Source: Corynebacterium gottingense
GTDB lineage: Bacteria; Actinomycetota; Actinomycetes; Mycobacteriales; Mycobacteriaceae
DNA: 64,000 bases
Assembly: GCF_003693265.1 (NCBI RefSeq)
Contig: NZ_RDRE01000008.1
Location: 1 to 64,000 of the forward strand
Reading direction: 5' to 3'
How positions within the stretch are numbered: position 1 is the stretch's first letter; every line of letters begins with the position of its first letter. Below the pieces are notes generated by a model. That model did no database searches and was not told the origin of the DNA. It saw only the letters and a program-made list of their open reading frames with translations. Of the stretch, positions 16,311 to 26,303 are shown piece by piece. The translations under genes and the position numbers were made by a program.

Positions 16311-17192
16311 CTAAGCGCCGGCTCCCAAGACGCGCATCGCCCCCGCCTCCTCCAACAGCCGCGGGAACGATTCCGCGAGCCCCGGAGCGCAGGCGTACAT
16401 CAATGCGCCGTCACCGCCGCGATCGCGCAAGCCCGGGTGGTGCACCACCGCTCCCGCCTCGGCGGCAATCACCGCGCCGGCAGCGTAATCCCAGGGGTGC
16501 GTGCCGTGCTCGTAGTAGGCGTCCGCGCTCCCCTCAGCAACGCGGCAGAGGTCCAACGCCGCCGAGCCCATGCGGCGGATGTCGCGCACCTGCGGCAGGA
16601 GCGCGGTCAGTATCTGCGCTTGCTGGCCGCGCCACCCGGAGTCGTAGGAGAAGCCGGTCTCCACCAGAGCGGTGGCGTGACGGGAGGCCCGGGATGTGTG
16701 AAGGGGGTGGGCGGTGGCGTCGCTAAGCACGAAGGCCCCGTGCCCGCGGGCGGCGAAATAGGTGATGCCGCGGGCGACATCAGCGACCGCGCCAGCGACG
16801 AGCTCGCCGTGCACGGCGACGCCGACGGAGACCGCGTAGGCGGGCAGCCCGTAAATAAAATTCACGGTGCCGTCGATGGGGTCGATGACCCATTCAACGC
16901 CCGTCTCGCTCGGCTTCGACGCGCCCTCCTCGCCGATGACGCCGTCGCCGTGACGCAACTCCGAGAGCTTGCCCACAATGCGCTCCTCGCACCCCTTGTC
17001 CACGGCTGTGACCGGGTCAACCTCGGACGTCTTAGTCTGCGCGACCATCTCCACGGAACCGTGCCTGGTCAGAAAGTCGCGCTGCTTGGCCACGAACCCG
17101 GCCGCGTCCTGCACGAGTTCAACGCACAGGTCGCGCAACTCAGATGCGGTGGGAGTGTTGGCGGTGCCATTGGGGGAAGTCGGTGTGCTCAT
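16311..17192 (-). CDS. suhB: Inositol monophosphatase family protein
   Basis: 293 aa Mg2+-dependent phosphatase releasing myo-inositol from inositol phosphate, needed for phosphatidylinositol lipids and, in this order, LM/LAM anchors. Metal-site motifs: GEEG, DPIDGTVNFIYGLP and WDYAAGAVIAAEAG. Equivalent to Rv2701c by position before ppgK. ATG 17192 is taken as start; ATG 17201 adds three residues and neither has a convincing ribosome site. The dispersed motif occurs inside at 16713-16728 in extended form. Confidence 0.9.
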   Translation of the reverse strand: MSTPTSPNGTANTPTASELRDLCVELVQDAAGFVAKQRDFLTRHGSVEMVAQTKTSEVDPVTAVDKGCEERIVGKLSELRHGDGVIGEEGASKPSETGVEWVIDPIDGTVNFIYGLPAYAVSVGVAVHGELVAGAVADVARGITYFAARGHGAFVLSDATAHPLHTSRASRHATALVETGFSYDSGWRGQQAQILTALLPQVRDIRRMGSAALDLCRVAEGSADAYYEHGTHPWDYAAGAVIAAEAGAVVHHPGLRDRGGDGALMYACAPGLAESFPRLLEEAGAMRVLGAGA

Positions 17193-17259
17193 AGTCCCCA
17201 TCGTGCACCGACTTTCCCGGAAGCGCGACTCGCACCGCCCCATTTATGCCGCGCGTTTG

Positions 17260-17265
17260 TAAGCT
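17260..17265 (+). promoter_or_regulatory. -10 element TAAGCT of ppgK (leaderless)
   Basis: TAAGCT, 7 nt, then ATG 17273. Confidence 0.6.
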
Positions 17266-17272
17266 GTGCCGT

Positions 17273-18040
17273 ATGAGCGATACGACTGCAACTCATCTCG
17301 GATTCGGCGTGGACGTCGGCGGCTCGGGCATCAAAGGTGCCATCGTTGACATGGATACCGGCGAGTTTGTCGGCGAGCGTGTCAAGATTGCCACGCCCAA
17401 GCCCGCGACGCCCCAGGCCGTGGCCGACACCGTCGCGGAAATCGTGCGCGCGCACGACTGGCATGGGCCGATCGGCATCACCCTGCCGTCCGTTATCCGT
17501 AACCAGGTCGCGTGCAGCGCCGCCAATATCGACGAAGCTTGGATTGGCACTAACGTCCACGAGCTCTTCTCCGCAGCCCTGGGCACGGAGGACATCGCGG
17601 TGCTTAACGACGCCGACGCCGCCGGTCTCGCCGAAGTCGTATTCGGGGAGCCCGAGGCCCGCGAGGGCGCCGTCATCTTCCTGACTTTCGGCACCGGGAT
17701 CGGGTCCGCCTTCTTTATGGACGGCACCCTTTTCCCCAACACGGAGCTTGGCCACCTGGTCATCTCCGGAGAGGAAGCAGAGCATGTCGCCTCCTCCGCC
17801 GCCAAGGACCGCGAGGAACTGAGCTACAAGAAGTGGTCCAAGCGGGTCGACGCCGTCCTGCACGAGTACCAGCGCTTGTTCAGCCCGTCCGCGTTTGTGG
17901 TCGGCGGCGGCATCTCCCGTAAGGCGGACAAGTGGGTCCCGAACCTGACGGTGGACGTGCCGGTGGTCGCCGCGCGTCTGCGCAACCGAGCAGGCATTGT
18001 CGGCGCGGCGATGGCGGCGAACGAGCACGTTGCGCCGTAA
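17273..18040 (+). CDS. ppgK: Polyphosphate glucokinase
   Basis: 255 aa ROK-type kinase that phosphorylates glucose with polyphosphate (or ATP). The phosphate-binding loop [15 protein letters not shown] is near residues 9-23, and ELGHLV lies in the sugar-binding region. Equivalent to Rv2702; its place just upstream of sigA is the actinobacterial arrangement. The leaderless TAAGCT element fixes ATG 17273. It is divergent from suhB. Confidence 0.93.
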   Translation: MSDTTATHLGFGVDVGGSGIKGAIVDMDTGEFVGERVKIATPKPATPQAVADTVAEIVRAHDWHGPIGITLPSVIRNQVACSAANIDEAWIGTNVHELFSAALGTEDIAVLNDADAAGLAEVVFGEPEAREGAVIFLTFGTGIGSAFFMDGTLFPNTELGHLVISGEEAEHVASSAAKDREELSYKKWSKRVDAVLHEYQRLFSPSAFVVGGGISRKADKWVPNLTVDVPVVAARLRNRAGIVGAAMAANEHVAP

Positions 18041-18326
18041 TTGATTGGTCCGGCCCAACCACAGATCCATGACTCATGTACGGTGGGCACCGGACAGCAA
18101 CCACTCCTGCCCTCGTGGGACGCACCTTTCCGGCTCCGTGACACGCACGGCGCGCGAAAGATGCGGCACGATGGCGAGTGCTGGAATAGATTCAGCGCGC
18201 GGCCTGTTAGGATTGGCGTTCTAGAATTGGAACCATTGCGCAATCCGGCAGGATATGCATACGAACATTCTCGCAGGAAGCAGGGTTGCGCGCAGTGGAA
18301 GAAACCGAATCGGCGAAAGGGCGTAC
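18041..18326 (+). promoter_or_regulatory. sigA upstream region
   Basis: 286 nt between ppgK and sigA with no gene and no clear terminator. A TAGGAT hexamer at 18208-18213 is a possible -10 element for sigA; no good -35 match was seen. A weak GAAAGG ribosome site precedes GTG 18327. Confidence 0.35.
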
Positions 18327-19802
18327 GTGGTAGCCAGCGAAGCATCAGGCAATAACACCGTGGAGAATGCAGCACAGGCATCCTCCGACGGTGGCGCAGG
18401 CAACGGTGCAAACGACGCCGCGGCAACTCCGGCGGCGAAGAAGACGGCCAAGAAGGCTGCAAAGAAGACCGCTCGGAAGAAGGCCACGAAAAAGACGGCC
18501 AAGAAGACGGCCCGCAAGACTGCGAAGAAGACCACCAAGAAGTCAGCGGCCAAGAAGGCGACCGCTGCGCACGCAGGCGCCGAGGGCGTGGACGAGGACG
18601 AGCTGCGCACCGATGCGCTTGTCGACGATGCCGATACCGTCGATGACCGCGACGACGAAGATTACGATCCCGACCTCGCGGACGAGGACGCCGACTTTGA
18701 TGACGAGCTCGCCGAGGACATCGACGAGGACGACCTGGACGGCGACGACATCGAAGATGACGAAGACGACGACTCGGACGACGAGGAAGAAGACTCTTCG
18801 TCCGTCTGGGACATCGAGGAGTCTGCGGCGCTGCGTCAGGCGCGCAAGGACGCGCAGCTGACCGCGTCCGCCGACTCCGTCCGCGCGTACCTCAAGCAGA
18901 TCGGCAAGGTCGCGCTGCTGGACGCGGAGCAAGAGGTCTCCTTGGCCAAGCGCATCGAGGCCGGCCTGTACGCCCAGTACCGCCTGGACGAGATGGCGCG
19001 CGCCGCCGCTGAGGGCGACAAGGATGCCAAGCTCACGCCTGCGGTCAAGCGCGACCTTCGCGCGGTGGCCCGCGACGGCCGCAAGGCGAAGAACCACCTG
19101 TTGGAGGCAAACCTTCGCCTCGTGGTCTCGCTGGCCAAGCGCTACACCGGCCGCGGCATGGCGTTCCTGGACCTCATCCAGGAAGGCAACCTCGGCTTGA
19201 TCCGTGCAGTGGAGAAGTTCGACTACTCCAAGGGCTACAAGTTCTCCACGTACGCTACGTGGTGGATCCGCCAGGCGATCACCCGCGCGATGGCGGACCA
19301 GGCCCGCACCATTCGTATCCCGGTGCACATGGTGGAGGTCATCAACAAGCTCGGGCGTATCCAGCGCGAGCTGCTGCAGGACCTGGGCCGCGAGCCCACC
19401 CCGCTCGAGCTGGCGAAGGAGATGGACATCACCGAGGAAAAGGTGATGGAGATCCAGCAGTACGCGCGCGAGCCGATCTCCCTGGACCAGACGATTGGCG
19501 ACGAGGGCGATAGCCAGCTCGGTGACTTCATCGAGGATTCCGAGGCGGTCGTCGCCGTCGACGCCGTGTCCTTCACCCTCCTGCAGGACCAGCTCCAGGA
19601 CGTGCTGCACACGCTCTCCGAGCGCGAAGCTGGCGTGGTACGCCTGCGCTTCGGGCTTACCGACGGCATGCCGCGGACTTTAGACGAAATCGGCCAGGTC
19701 TACGGCGTGACCCGCGAGCGCATCCGCCAGATCGAATCGAAGACAATGTCCAAGCTGCGCCACCCGTCGCGTTCCCAGGTGCTGCGCGACTACCTGGACT
19801 AG
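18327..19802 (+). CDS. sigA: Primary sigma factor SigA
   Basis: 491 aa housekeeping sigma-70. The N-terminal third is low complexity: a run of (A)KK-T/A repeats (about 30-80, H1-like basic) followed by a strongly acidic Asp/Glu block (about 85-165). Then come region 1.2 ([15 protein letters not shown]), region 2 with [20 protein letters not shown] (-10 recognition and melting), region 3, and region 4 with [20 protein letters not shown] (-35 recognition). GTG 18327 follows GAAAGG. SigB at 25.2 kb is its paralogue. Confidence 0.98.
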   Translation: MVASEASGNNTVENAAQASSDGGAGNGANDAAATPAAKKTAKKAAKKTARKKATKKTAKKTARKTAKKTTKKSAAKKATAAHAGAEGVDEDELRTDALVDDADTVDDRDDEDYDPDLADEDADFDDELAEDIDEDDLDGDDIEDDEDDDSDDEEEDSSSVWDIEESAALRQARKDAQLTASADSVRAYLKQIGKVALLDAEQEVSLAKRIEAGLYAQYRLDEMARAAAEGDKDAKLTPAVKRDLRAVARDGRKAKNHLLEANLRLVVSLAKRYTGRGMAFLDLIQEGNLGLIRAVEKFDYSKGYKFSTYATWWIRQAITRAMADQARTIRIPVHMVEVINKLGRIQRELLQDLGREPTPLELAKEMDITEEKVMEIQQYAREPISLDQTIGDEGDSQLGDFIEDSEAVVAVDAVSFTLLQDQLQDVLHTLSEREAGVVRLRFGLTDGMPRTLDEIGQVYGVTRERIRQIESKTMSKLRHPSRSQVLRDYLD

Positions 19803-19816
19803 CCTTTCGCGGATAT

Positions 19817-19860
19817 AGCGGTGCCCCGCCAGGAGGATTCCGGGCGGGGCACCGCTTTTA
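19817..19860 (+). terminator. Terminator after sigA
   Basis: A perfect 14-bp stem (AGCGGTGCCCCGCC / GGCGGGGCACCGCT) with a 12-nt loop is followed by TTTTA. The next gene is convergent and its stop lies 13 nt beyond, so the hairpin may serve both strands. Confidence 0.93.
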
Positions 19861-19872
19861 TGTACGGCTGAA

Positions 19873-20406
19873 TTAGCCAAACTCGCGCTCCGCGACATCT
19901 TCCACGCACTTTTCGTAAGCGGCCGTGTCATCCACCAAGTGGTCGCACTCCCCGACGAGGGTGGAGACGAGTCCGACACCGACGAGCATAAACACCACGC
20001 TGAGCAGCGAGGCGATCGCGCCGAGAACGATGCCGGCGATGGACATCCCCTTCCGCGCGCCCGGACCGGCGATCTTCTTCGCGCTCCGGATCCCCAAAAT
20101 GCCGAGGATGATCGCGATAACACCGAGGAACACCCCGCCGACGATCGTAATGATTGCAAGCATGGCGAGGATACCCACGATCAAGGCAGCAATCGCCATG
20201 CCGTTATTTTTCTGTGCCCCATACGGCTCGCCCTGCGGGTACGCGCCACCGTAGGCGGCACCGCCGCCGTACTGCCATTGCTGGCCCGGCTGGCCCGGCT
20301 GTGGCTGACCTGGCTGCGGGTGCTGCCCGTAGCCCGAGAACCCCTCGGGGTGGTTGTACGGACCCTCCTGGTTCGGGTGCTGGTTCGGGTTATAACGATC
20401 TGTCAT
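19873..20406 (-). CDS. DUF4190 membrane protein with Pro/Gln/Gly-rich head
   Basis: 177 aa. Residues 1-65 are a disordered Asn/Pro/Gln/Gly/Tyr-rich head with QPGQP repeats. Then come two membrane helices in the DUF4190 pattern (AIAALIVGILAMLAIITIVGG and the GVIAIILGILGI stretch) and a further hydrophobic segment, ending in a short tail with two Cys. Function unknown. ATG 20406 is preceded by GAAGGAGACGACC. Confidence 0.8.
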   Translation of the reverse strand: MTDRYNPNQHPNQEGPYNHPEGFSGYGQHPQPGQPQPGQPGQQWQYGGGAAYGGAYPQGEPYGAQKNNGMAIAALIVGILAMLAIITIVGGVFLGVIAIILGILGIRSAKKIAGPGARKGMSIAGIVLGAIASLLSVVFMLVGVGLVSTLVGECDHLVDDTAAYEKCVEDVAEREFG

Positions 20407-20460
20407 GGTCGTCTCCTTCACTCGTCGCCGTGCACTCGCCCACACTACCGGTCTTTTGCG

Positions 20461-22236
20461 CTACCAGCCACGCAGATAGTCAATGCGCTGCTGCAGCTGC
20501 TCGGCGTTGCACAGTGCGGTCGGCGGCCCGCCGCACGCCTTCCTTGCCTCCGTGTGGATCGCGCCGTGCGGACGCCCCGTCTTGCCCGCGACGATGGAGA
20601 CGCGCGTGTTCAGCTCCTTGCGCAGCCTGGGGATCTCATCCGCAGCGGTCTCGCCCCCGCCGCCGGTGGAGCCAGACTTGAACGGTGCGGCGCCGGGCCC
20701 AGCAGCGACCGGCTCGCCCAGCGTTTTCGCCCGTTCTGCGGCTTCGCGCTCCGCGGCCTTCCGCGCCTTCTCCTCCGCCTCGCGGGCGTCCAGCTGGTCG
20801 CTCTGCCGCTTGCGCAGCAGGGTCTTGACCTGTTCGGCGTCCAGCAGTCCCGGGAGCCCAAGGAAGTCTTGTTCCTCGGCGGAACCAGCTGCGGTCGCGG
20901 TGCCGTAGGTGGAGCCGTCGAAAATCAGCGAATCCAGCTCAGCGGACGCACCGATGGACTCGTAGCTCGGCCCCTCGTCGGGCTCGTTCTCCTGGCGGTT
21001 GGCTTGCTCAATGAGCTCGTCGGACCAGCCCTGCTCGCGGTGCGGCTTGCCCAGGACGTGGTCACGCTCCTCCTCCATGTTCTCCGCCAGCCCCAACAAC
21101 ACGGGCACGGACGGCAGGAACACGGACGCGGACTCGCCGGGCATGCGGGAGCGCACGAAACGGCCGATTGCCTGGGCAAAGAACAGTGGCGTCGATGCGG
21201 AGGTGGCGTACACGCCGACGGAGAGGCGCGGGACATCGACGCCCTCGGAGACCATTCGCACCGCCACCATCCACTCGTCGCGGGACGCCGAAAACTCCTC
21301 GATGCGGTCGGAGGACCCAGGCTCGTCGGAAAGCACCACTGTGACCGGCGTGCTGGAGATCCCCTCGAGCATCTTGGCGTAGGCGCGCGCCGTGGTTTTG
21401 TTCGTGGCGATGACCAGCCCGCCCGCGTCCGGCATGTTGGCACGGATCTTGGTCAGGCGCGTGTGCGCGGCCTGCAGCACGAGCCGGATCCAGTCCCCCT
21501 TCGGGTCCAGTGCCGTCTTCCACGCGCGTGCCGTTTGCTCCGCGTTGAGCGGTTCACCGAGGCGGGCTGAGTATTCCTCGCCAGCGGAATCCCGCCATTC
21601 TGTCTCCCCGCTGTAGGCGAGGAACACAACGGGGCGCACCACACCGTCCTTGAGCGCGTGCGAATAGCCGTAGGTGTAATCGGCCTCGGAGACGAGGTGC
21701 CCCTCGCCGTCCTCGTTGTAGCGCACGAACGGGATCTGTGAGTCGTCGGAGCGGAACGGCGTACCGGTGAGCGCGAGTCGGTGCTCTACGTCGTTGTATG
21801 CCTCATAGACGCCGTCGCCCCAGCTCTTCGAGTCGCCGGCGTGGTGGATCTCGTCCAGGATGACCAAGCTGCGCCGCGCCGACGCGACTGCGTGGTGCTT
21901 GAACGGGTGCATACCCACCTGCGCGTAGGTGACCACGATGCCGTCGTAGGAGGGGTTCACCGCGGACGAGTTGGTGAAGTTGGGGTCCAGCGACAACCCG
22001 AAGCGCTTGGCCGACTCGGACCACTGGTGCTTCAGGTGCTCCGTCGGCACAACCACAATGAGCCGCTGCACCGTGCGGTCGGCCAGGAGGGTGCTCGCCA
22101 GCGTCAGCGCGAACGTCGTCTTTCCCGCTCCCGGCGTTGCCACGGCCATGAAGTCGCGCGGTTTTGTACGCAGAAACGAATCAAGGGCCTCTTGCTGCCA
22201 TTTACGGAGCTGAGGCCCTGGTGTCGACGCTGTCAC
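20461..22236 (-). CDS. DEAD/DEAH-box superfamily II helicase
   Basis: 591 aa. The N-terminal helicase half has ATPGAGKTTFALTLA (Walker A, about 33-47), VILDEIHHAGD (Walker B) and LTGTPFRSDD (motif III). The C-terminal half has the helicase-C motifs SEGVDVPRLSVGVYATSAS and AIGRFVRSRM. It ends in a Lys/Glu/Ala-rich coiled-coil-like stretch and a short domain. It resembles ERCC3/type III restriction-like SF2 helicases; the exact role is unknown, probably nucleic-acid repair or remodelling. The start overlaps the upstream DUF3039 gene by 4 nt. Confidence 0.85.
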   Translation of the reverse strand: MTASTPGPQLRKWQQEALDSFLRTKPRDFMAVATPGAGKTTFALTLASTLLADRTVQRLIVVVPTEHLKHQWSESAKRFGLSLDPNFTNSSAVNPSYDGIVVTYAQVGMHPFKHHAVASARRSLVILDEIHHAGDSKSWGDGVYEAYNDVEHRLALTGTPFRSDDSQIPFVRYNEDGEGHLVSEADYTYGYSHALKDGVVRPVVFLAYSGETEWRDSAGEEYSARLGEPLNAEQTARAWKTALDPKGDWIRLVLQAAHTRLTKIRANMPDAGGLVIATNKTTARAYAKMLEGISSTPVTVVLSDEPGSSDRIEEFSASRDEWMVAVRMVSEGVDVPRLSVGVYATSASTPLFFAQAIGRFVRSRMPGESASVFLPSVPVLLGLAENMEEERDHVLGKPHREQGWSDELIEQANRQENEPDEGPSYESIGASAELDSLIFDGSTYGTATAAGSAEEQDFLGLPGLLDAEQVKTLLRKRQSDQLDAREAEEKARKAAEREAAERAKTLGEPVAAGPGAAPFKSGSTGGGGETAADEIPRLRKELNTRVSIVAGKTGRPHGAIHTEARKACGGPPTALCNAEQLQQRIDYLRGW

Positions 22237-22490
22237 TTGCGGCGCAGCCCCTCATAAATCCGCTGGCAATCGGCGCAGACCGGGGACCCCGGCTTGGCCT
22301 GCTTCTTTACAGAGAACTTCTTTCCGCAGAGCGCGACAACCTGCTTCCCAGAGATCGCGGAATCCACGATTTGGTCCTTCCGCACGTAGTGGAAAAACTT
22401 TTCCTTGCCGTCCTCCGTGGTTGACGAGGTGTCCTCCCGGAGGTCGGGGCGCTCAAGAGTCTTCGTCGTCGTATTCACGCCTTCCATCAT
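22233..22490 (-). CDS. DUF3039 family protein
   Basis: 85 aa actinobacterial protein. FFHYVRKDQIVDSAISGKQVVALCGK and a later CADC give three cysteines of a likely zinc site (ALCGK, PVCADCQRIY). Function unknown. It overlaps the helicase start by 4 nt (ATGA type), so the two are cotranslated. Confidence 0.85.
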   Translation of the reverse strand: MMEGVNTTTKTLERPDLREDTSSTTEDGKEKFFHYVRKDQIVDSAISGKQVVALCGKKFSVKKQAKPGSPVCADCQRIYEGLRRK

Positions 22491-22524
22491 GCCCCAAAGT
22501 GGGTCGGAATTTGCAATGCCCCGC

Positions 22525-22530
22525 TACCCT
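22525..22530 (+). promoter_or_regulatory. -10 element TACCCT of the DUF3099 gene (leaderless)
   Basis: TACCCT, 7 nt, then ATG 22538. Both the divergent DUF3039 start and this promoter share a gap of only 47 nt. Confidence 0.5.
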
Positions 22531-22537
22531 TTGCGTT

Positions 22538-23044
22538 ATGAGCGGATCTGACCACACCTTCCACCAACCCGAGTCGGGCGTGCCCGGTCCGCACCCGCAC
22601 ACGATCGACGCCCAGCCGGACGAGGAGCAGCCCCGCCGCCGCCGGCTCCGCCCGAGGCGCTCCCGGCGCGCGCTCATCACCGACGCAACGCGGACCCACG
22701 AGCAGGATCTGCAGAGCCGCGAAAAGCAGTATCTGTTGTGGCAGGGTGCGCGCGTGCCACTGATCGCCATCTCCGTCCTGTGCTCGGTGCTGGGCCATTG
22801 GTGGTTCGCCGCCCTTTTCTTCTCCATTTCGATCCCGGTGCCGTGGATCTCCGTCATGATTGCCAACGGCCAGGGCGAGGCGCGCGATAAGCGGGACAAA
22901 AACGTGTACAAGCCTGCGCTCGCCCGCGAGGAGGCCCGGCTCGCTGCGCAGGCCCGAGCGCAGTTGGAGGCAGGCCAATCGCGCTCTGGCGCCGACCGCT
23001 CCCCCGCTATCATCGAGTCCGATCCCGACGCCAGCAAGGAGTAG
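22538..23044 (+). CDS. DUF3099 membrane protein
   Basis: 168 aa. An Arg/Pro-rich cytosolic head includes ALITDATRTHEQDLQSRE, the DUF3099 signature. Two helices follow (about 70-90 and 93-113), then a Glu/Arg/Ala-rich tail. Function unknown. Leaderless start by the TACCCT element. The next gene begins 3 nt after the stop. Confidence 0.8.
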   Translation: MSGSDHTFHQPESGVPGPHPHTIDAQPDEEQPRRRRLRPRRSRRALITDATRTHEQDLQSREKQYLLWQGARVPLIAISVLCSVLGHWWFAALFFSISIPVPWISVMIANGQGEARDKRDKNVYKPALAREEARLAAQARAQLEAGQSRSGADRSPAIIESDPDASKE

Positions 23045-23047
23045 CCA

Positions 23048-24595
23048 ATGCCTCTCGAACCGCTCCCCGAGTCTCTTCCCAGCGCCGTTCGCGCGCTTGC
23101 CGACGCTCTCGCGTCGACCGGTTTTACCGCCGACGGCATCGCCAAGCACCTCGGCCCCCACGCGACTGCGGCGCTCTACCGTGGCGAGCCGGGCGTCGTG
23201 CTCGCCGCCTGTGACGCTTCGCCGCTGTCGCGCCTGATCCGTTTCTTCTTGGTACGCGAGCCGGCGTCGCAAGCCCAGCTCGACGAGCTCCTTTCTCCTG
23301 ACCTGGTGCGCATGCTTCTCGACGCCACCGTGATCCGCCCCTCCGCCAACGACCGGTTCGCCGTGGCCCTCGACCTGCGCCCCCACGTCCTCGCGGGGCA
23401 GGACCGACTGATCGTGTCGGACCTGGATGCGTCGATGACCGCGCACGTGCCGGGGCCCGACCACGTCCTGGGCGTTGGGTCGGCGTCGCTCTCGCTGCTC
23501 AGCGCCTCGCCGGAGACGCCGGTTGACACGGTGCTGGATCTCGGTTGCGGCTCGGGGGTGCAGGCGGTGGCGCAGGCAGGGGTTGCGCAGCGCGTGGTGG
23601 CGACGGATGTGCACCCGCGCGCCCTGGAGCTGGCTCGCGCGACGCTCGCTGCGAACCGGATCGACAACGTCGAGCTGCGCCAGGGCCCGTGGTTCGAGCC
23701 GGTTGCCGACGAGCGCTTCGACCGGATCGTAGCGAACCCGCCGTTCGTGGTGGGACTGCCCGAGGTGGGCCACGTGTACCGCGATTCGGGGTTGTCGCTC
23801 GACGGGGCAACCGAGCTCGTTGTCGGCCAAGCCCCCGCACACCTGGCGGAGGGCGCGACCGCGTGCATCCTCGGTGCGTGGGTCCACCGCACCGGCGAGA
23901 GCTGGCGCTCGCGCGTTGCTTCGTGGCTGCCCTCCCGCGGTGTGAGCGCCTGGGTCCTGGAACGCGATGTTGTCGACCCGGGCCAGTACGTCTCTACCTG
24001 GCTTGCTGATGAATCGGTCGACGTCCGCTCCCCAGAGGCCGTCGAGCGCACCGAGCGCTGGCTTGCACACTTCCGCGACAACGACGTCGAGGCCATCGGG
24101 TTCGGGTGGATCTTCCTCCGCGAGATCGGCGATAACCCCACCGAGATTACCGCCGAAGACCTCTCGCACCCGTTCACGGATCCCCTCGGGCCGGAGGTGG
24201 ACGAGTACTTCACCAGGGCCGAATGGCTGCGCGGCAGGGACACCGACGACATCCTGGATGCCGCGTACATGGTCCGCCCGGGCGTGGCGCTGGAAAGGGT
24301 GAGCGTCGCCGACGCCGAGGCCGGGATGGGCTTTGCGCAGCGAGTCACGAGGGTTTCGCGTACTGACGGACCGCGCTTTACCCACGAGGTCGACGACGGT
24401 GTCGTCTCGATTCTCTCTGGCCTCCACCCACAGGGGTTGCCCCTGCGTGAGGTGGTGGGGTTGCTGGTGGCGTCGCAAGGCGTCGATGACCCGGCGGAAC
24501 ACACACGCCTTGAGAACAACGCAGCGGCGATTGTGGTGGATTGTGTGCGCCACGGCCTCGTCCTGCCCGCTGAGATTATTGCGAAGGAGTCCTGA
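23048..24595 (+). CDS. Class I SAM-dependent methyltransferase (HemK/RlmG-like, NPPF motif)
   Basis: 515 aa. An N-terminal domain of about 150 residues precedes a SAM-binding core: [11 protein letters not shown] (motif I), [14 protein letters not shown] and ANPPFVVG (motif IV, the NPPF/Y of N-methyltransferases acting on amide or base nitrogens). A C-terminal domain of about 200 residues follows. Similar to actinobacterial 'N5-glutamine methyltransferase-like' proteins; the target is unknown. It shares TGATG with the dtd start. A copy of the dispersed motif (23314-23329) in extended form lies inside. Confidence 0.8.
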   Translation: MPLEPLPESLPSAVRALADALASTGFTADGIAKHLGPHATAALYRGEPGVVLAACDASPLSRLIRFFLVREPASQAQLDELLSPDLVRMLLDATVIRPSANDRFAVALDLRPHVLAGQDRLIVSDLDASMTAHVPGPDHVLGVGSASLSLLSASPETPVDTVLDLGCGSGVQAVAQAGVAQRVVATDVHPRALELARATLAANRIDNVELRQGPWFEPVADERFDRIVANPPFVVGLPEVGHVYRDSGLSLDGATELVVGQAPAHLAEGATACILGAWVHRTGESWRSRVASWLPSRGVSAWVLERDVVDPGQYVSTWLADESVDVRSPEAVERTERWLAHFRDNDVEAIGFGWIFLREIGDNPTEITAEDLSHPFTDPLGPEVDEYFTRAEWLRGRDTDDILDAAYMVRPGVALERVSVADAEAGMGFAQRVTRVSRTDGPRFTHEVDDGVVSILSGLHPQGLPLREVVGLLVASQGVDDPAEHTRLENNAAAIVVDCVRHGLVLPAEIIAKES

Positions 24596-25029
24596 TGAAA
24601 GCTGTACTGACGCGAGTGGAGAGTGCTTCTGTCACCGTCGACGGGGAGGTCGTCGGGGCGATCGACTGCCCCGAAACCGGCGGCATCCTCGCCCTCGTCG
24701 GCGTGGGCCGCGACGACGCGGAGGACGCGTGGGAGAAGATGGCCCGCAAGATCGCGGAGCTGCGCATTCTCGACGGCGAGCGCTCCGCCCAGGACGCCGG
24801 CGCGCCCGTCCTCCTGGTCAGCCAGTTCACCCTCATGGGGCGTACGGCGAAGGGACGCAGGCCGTCGTGGGCGGATGCGGCGCCGGGCGAGGTAGCTGCA
24901 CCGGTAATTGCCAAGATCGCAGAGGAGCTCCGCGGCCGCGGCATCACGGTCGAGGAGGGCCGGTTCGGCGCGATGATGGACGTGGCGAGCGTCAACAGCG
25001 GGCCGTTCACGGTCCTCGTCGAGGCGTGA
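24595..25029 (+). CDS. dtd: D-aminoacyl-tRNA deacylase
   Basis: 144 aa. It removes D-amino acids (and glycine) from mischarged tRNAs. The two dimer active-site motifs are SQFTL (76-80) and NSGPFT (134-139); the latter has Phe where most family members have Val or Met, still with the required Gly-Pro. Coupled to the upstream methyltransferase by a TGATG overlap. Confidence 0.95.
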   Translation: MKAVLTRVESASVTVDGEVVGAIDCPETGGILALVGVGRDDAEDAWEKMARKIAELRILDGERSAQDAGAPVLLVSQFTLMGRTAKGRRPSWADAAPGEVAAPVIAKIAEELRGRGITVEEGRFGAMMDVASVNSGPFTVLVEA

Positions 25030-25136
25030 CACGGGACGAAACCTGGCCGCTACCCACGTTCTAGGGAAGAAGTTCCTGGAGTGATGCTGAGAGTCGAGCG
25101 AGGCAGACGCGCGTTGCATAATATTTACGCTCAGCC

Positions 25137-25162
25137 GGAACAATCGGGAGCGTTGCTCCGTT
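25137..25162 (+). promoter_or_regulatory. SigH-type (ECF) promoter of sigB
   Basis: GGAA (25137-25140), 19 nt, GTT (25160-25162), with flanks CGGGAA-like and CCGTTTGA-like. This fits the actinobacterial stress-sigma SigH consensus GGAA-N18/20-GTT. It lies about 55 nt upstream of sigB. Confidence 0.6.
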
Positions 25163-25216
25163 TGATCTATAAGACTGAACTTACGGTTCGAACCCCTTTC
25201 AAGGAGGCAGCTCTTC

Positions 25217-26209
25217 ATGACTCAGCCGGACCACGCTCGTGATGCGGGCAACGAAGAAAACGTTGACCGCGGTAGCCGCCGAAATCAGACCAATGACAAT
25301 CCGTCGGCGGACCTCGTGCGCGTGTACCTCAACGGTATCGGCAAAACGGCCCTGTTGAACGCTGAGGAAGAGGTCGAGCTGGCCCAGCAGATCGAGGTAG
25401 GCCTTTACGCCCAGCACCTGCTGGACGACCCGGAGGTCACGCTCACCCGCGCCAAGAAGCGTGACATGAAGATCCTGGCCAAGGAAGGGCGCAAAGCGCG
25501 CTCACACCTGCTGGAAGCCAACCTGCGCCTCGTGGTCTCGCTGGCAAAACGGTATACGGGGCGCGGAATGCCGCTGCTGGACCTGATCCAGGAAGGCAAC
25601 CTCGGGCTGATCCGTGCCATGGAAAAGTTCGACTACGCCAAGGGGTTCAAGTTCTCCACCTACGCCACCTGGTGGATCCGCCAGGCCATCACACGCGGGA
25701 TGGCGGACCAGTCGCGCACGATTCGCCTACCAGTCCACTTGGTGGAGCAGGTGAATAAGCTCTCGCGCATCCGCCGCGAGATGTACCAGTCCCTGGGCCG
25801 CGAACCTACGAATGAGGAGCTCTCCGAGGAGTCCGGCATCGAGGAGTCCAAGATTGAGATGCTGCTGCGCCAGTCGCGCGACCCGGTGAGCCTGGATATG
25901 CCTGTCGGCGCGGACGAGGAGGCGCCGCTCGGTGACTTTATCGAGGACGCTGAGGCGACGGACGCCGAAGACGCTGTGGTCTCGACCCTGCGCCACGACG
26001 ACATCGAGGACATCATCGCAGGCCTGGAGGAACGCGAACAGGACGTGATTCGCCTGCGCTACGGCCTGACCGACGGCGTGCCGCGCACCTTGGACCAGAT
26101 TGGCCGCCAGTTCGGCCTGTCGCGCGAGCGCGTGCGCCAAATTGAGCGCGAGGTTATGGCCAAGTTGCGCGTCGGCGACCGCGCCGACCGGCTGCGCGAC
26201 TACGCCTAG
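25217..26209 (+). CDS. sigB: Group 2 sigma factor SigB
   Basis: 330 aa non-essential primary-like sigma factor for stress and transition phase. It lacks the long N-terminal part of SigA; region 2 ([20 protein letters not shown]) and region 4 ([20 protein letters not shown]) are almost the same as in SigA. Start ATG 25217 is preceded by AAGGAGG. The upstream ECF-type promoter suggests induction by heat or oxidative stress through SigH. Its place before dtxR is typical of corynebacteria. Confidence 0.97.
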   Translation: MTQPDHARDAGNEENVDRGSRRNQTNDNPSADLVRVYLNGIGKTALLNAEEEVELAQQIEVGLYAQHLLDDPEVTLTRAKKRDMKILAKEGRKARSHLLEANLRLVVSLAKRYTGRGMPLLDLIQEGNLGLIRAMEKFDYAKGFKFSTYATWWIRQAITRGMADQSRTIRLPVHLVEQVNKLSRIRREMYQSLGREPTNEELSEESGIEESKIEMLLRQSRDPVSLDMPVGADEEAPLGDFIEDAEATDAEDAVVSTLRHDDIEDIIAGLEEREQDVIRLRYGLTDGVPRTLDQIGRQFGLSRERVRQIEREVMAKLRVGDRADRLRDYA

Positions 26210-26220
26210 GGCACCGCGCG

Positions 26221-26270
26221 TACACTTGCAGGGCTTGGATGGTCTGTGCGCGAAATGACTCGCGCAGACC
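26221..26270 (+). promoter_or_regulatory. dtxR promoter candidate and leader hairpin
   Basis: TACACT at 26221-26226 is a good -10 element. Starting about 15 nt further on, the predicted leader folds into GGTCT(gt)GCGCG ... CGCGC-AGACC (26241-26270) before the ribosome site of dtxR. There is no T run, so a structural or regulatory role is likelier than termination. Confidence 0.45.
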
Positions 26271-26303
26271 GTCTGCACAGAGTGACTCAGAGGGAGAGGC
26301 AGC

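Noticed and set aside
18420-18580. The Lys-codon repeats of sigA as a possible tandem DNA repeat or CRISPR-like array
   Set aside because: They are coding AKKT-type repeats of the SigA N-terminus. I saw no CRISPR array or cas gene in the window.
24468-24490. GGTGGCGTCGCAAGGC as a copy of the dispersed motif
   Set aside because: The AAGC half is broken. Likewise TCGTCG-NN-AAGC at 49230, 59640 and 60408 differ at the first base, so I left them out of the count.
23176-25218. Long minus-strand frames opposite the methyltransferase and dtd
   Set aside because: Ser/Arg/Thr-rich shadows of GC-rich coding DNA on the plus strand.
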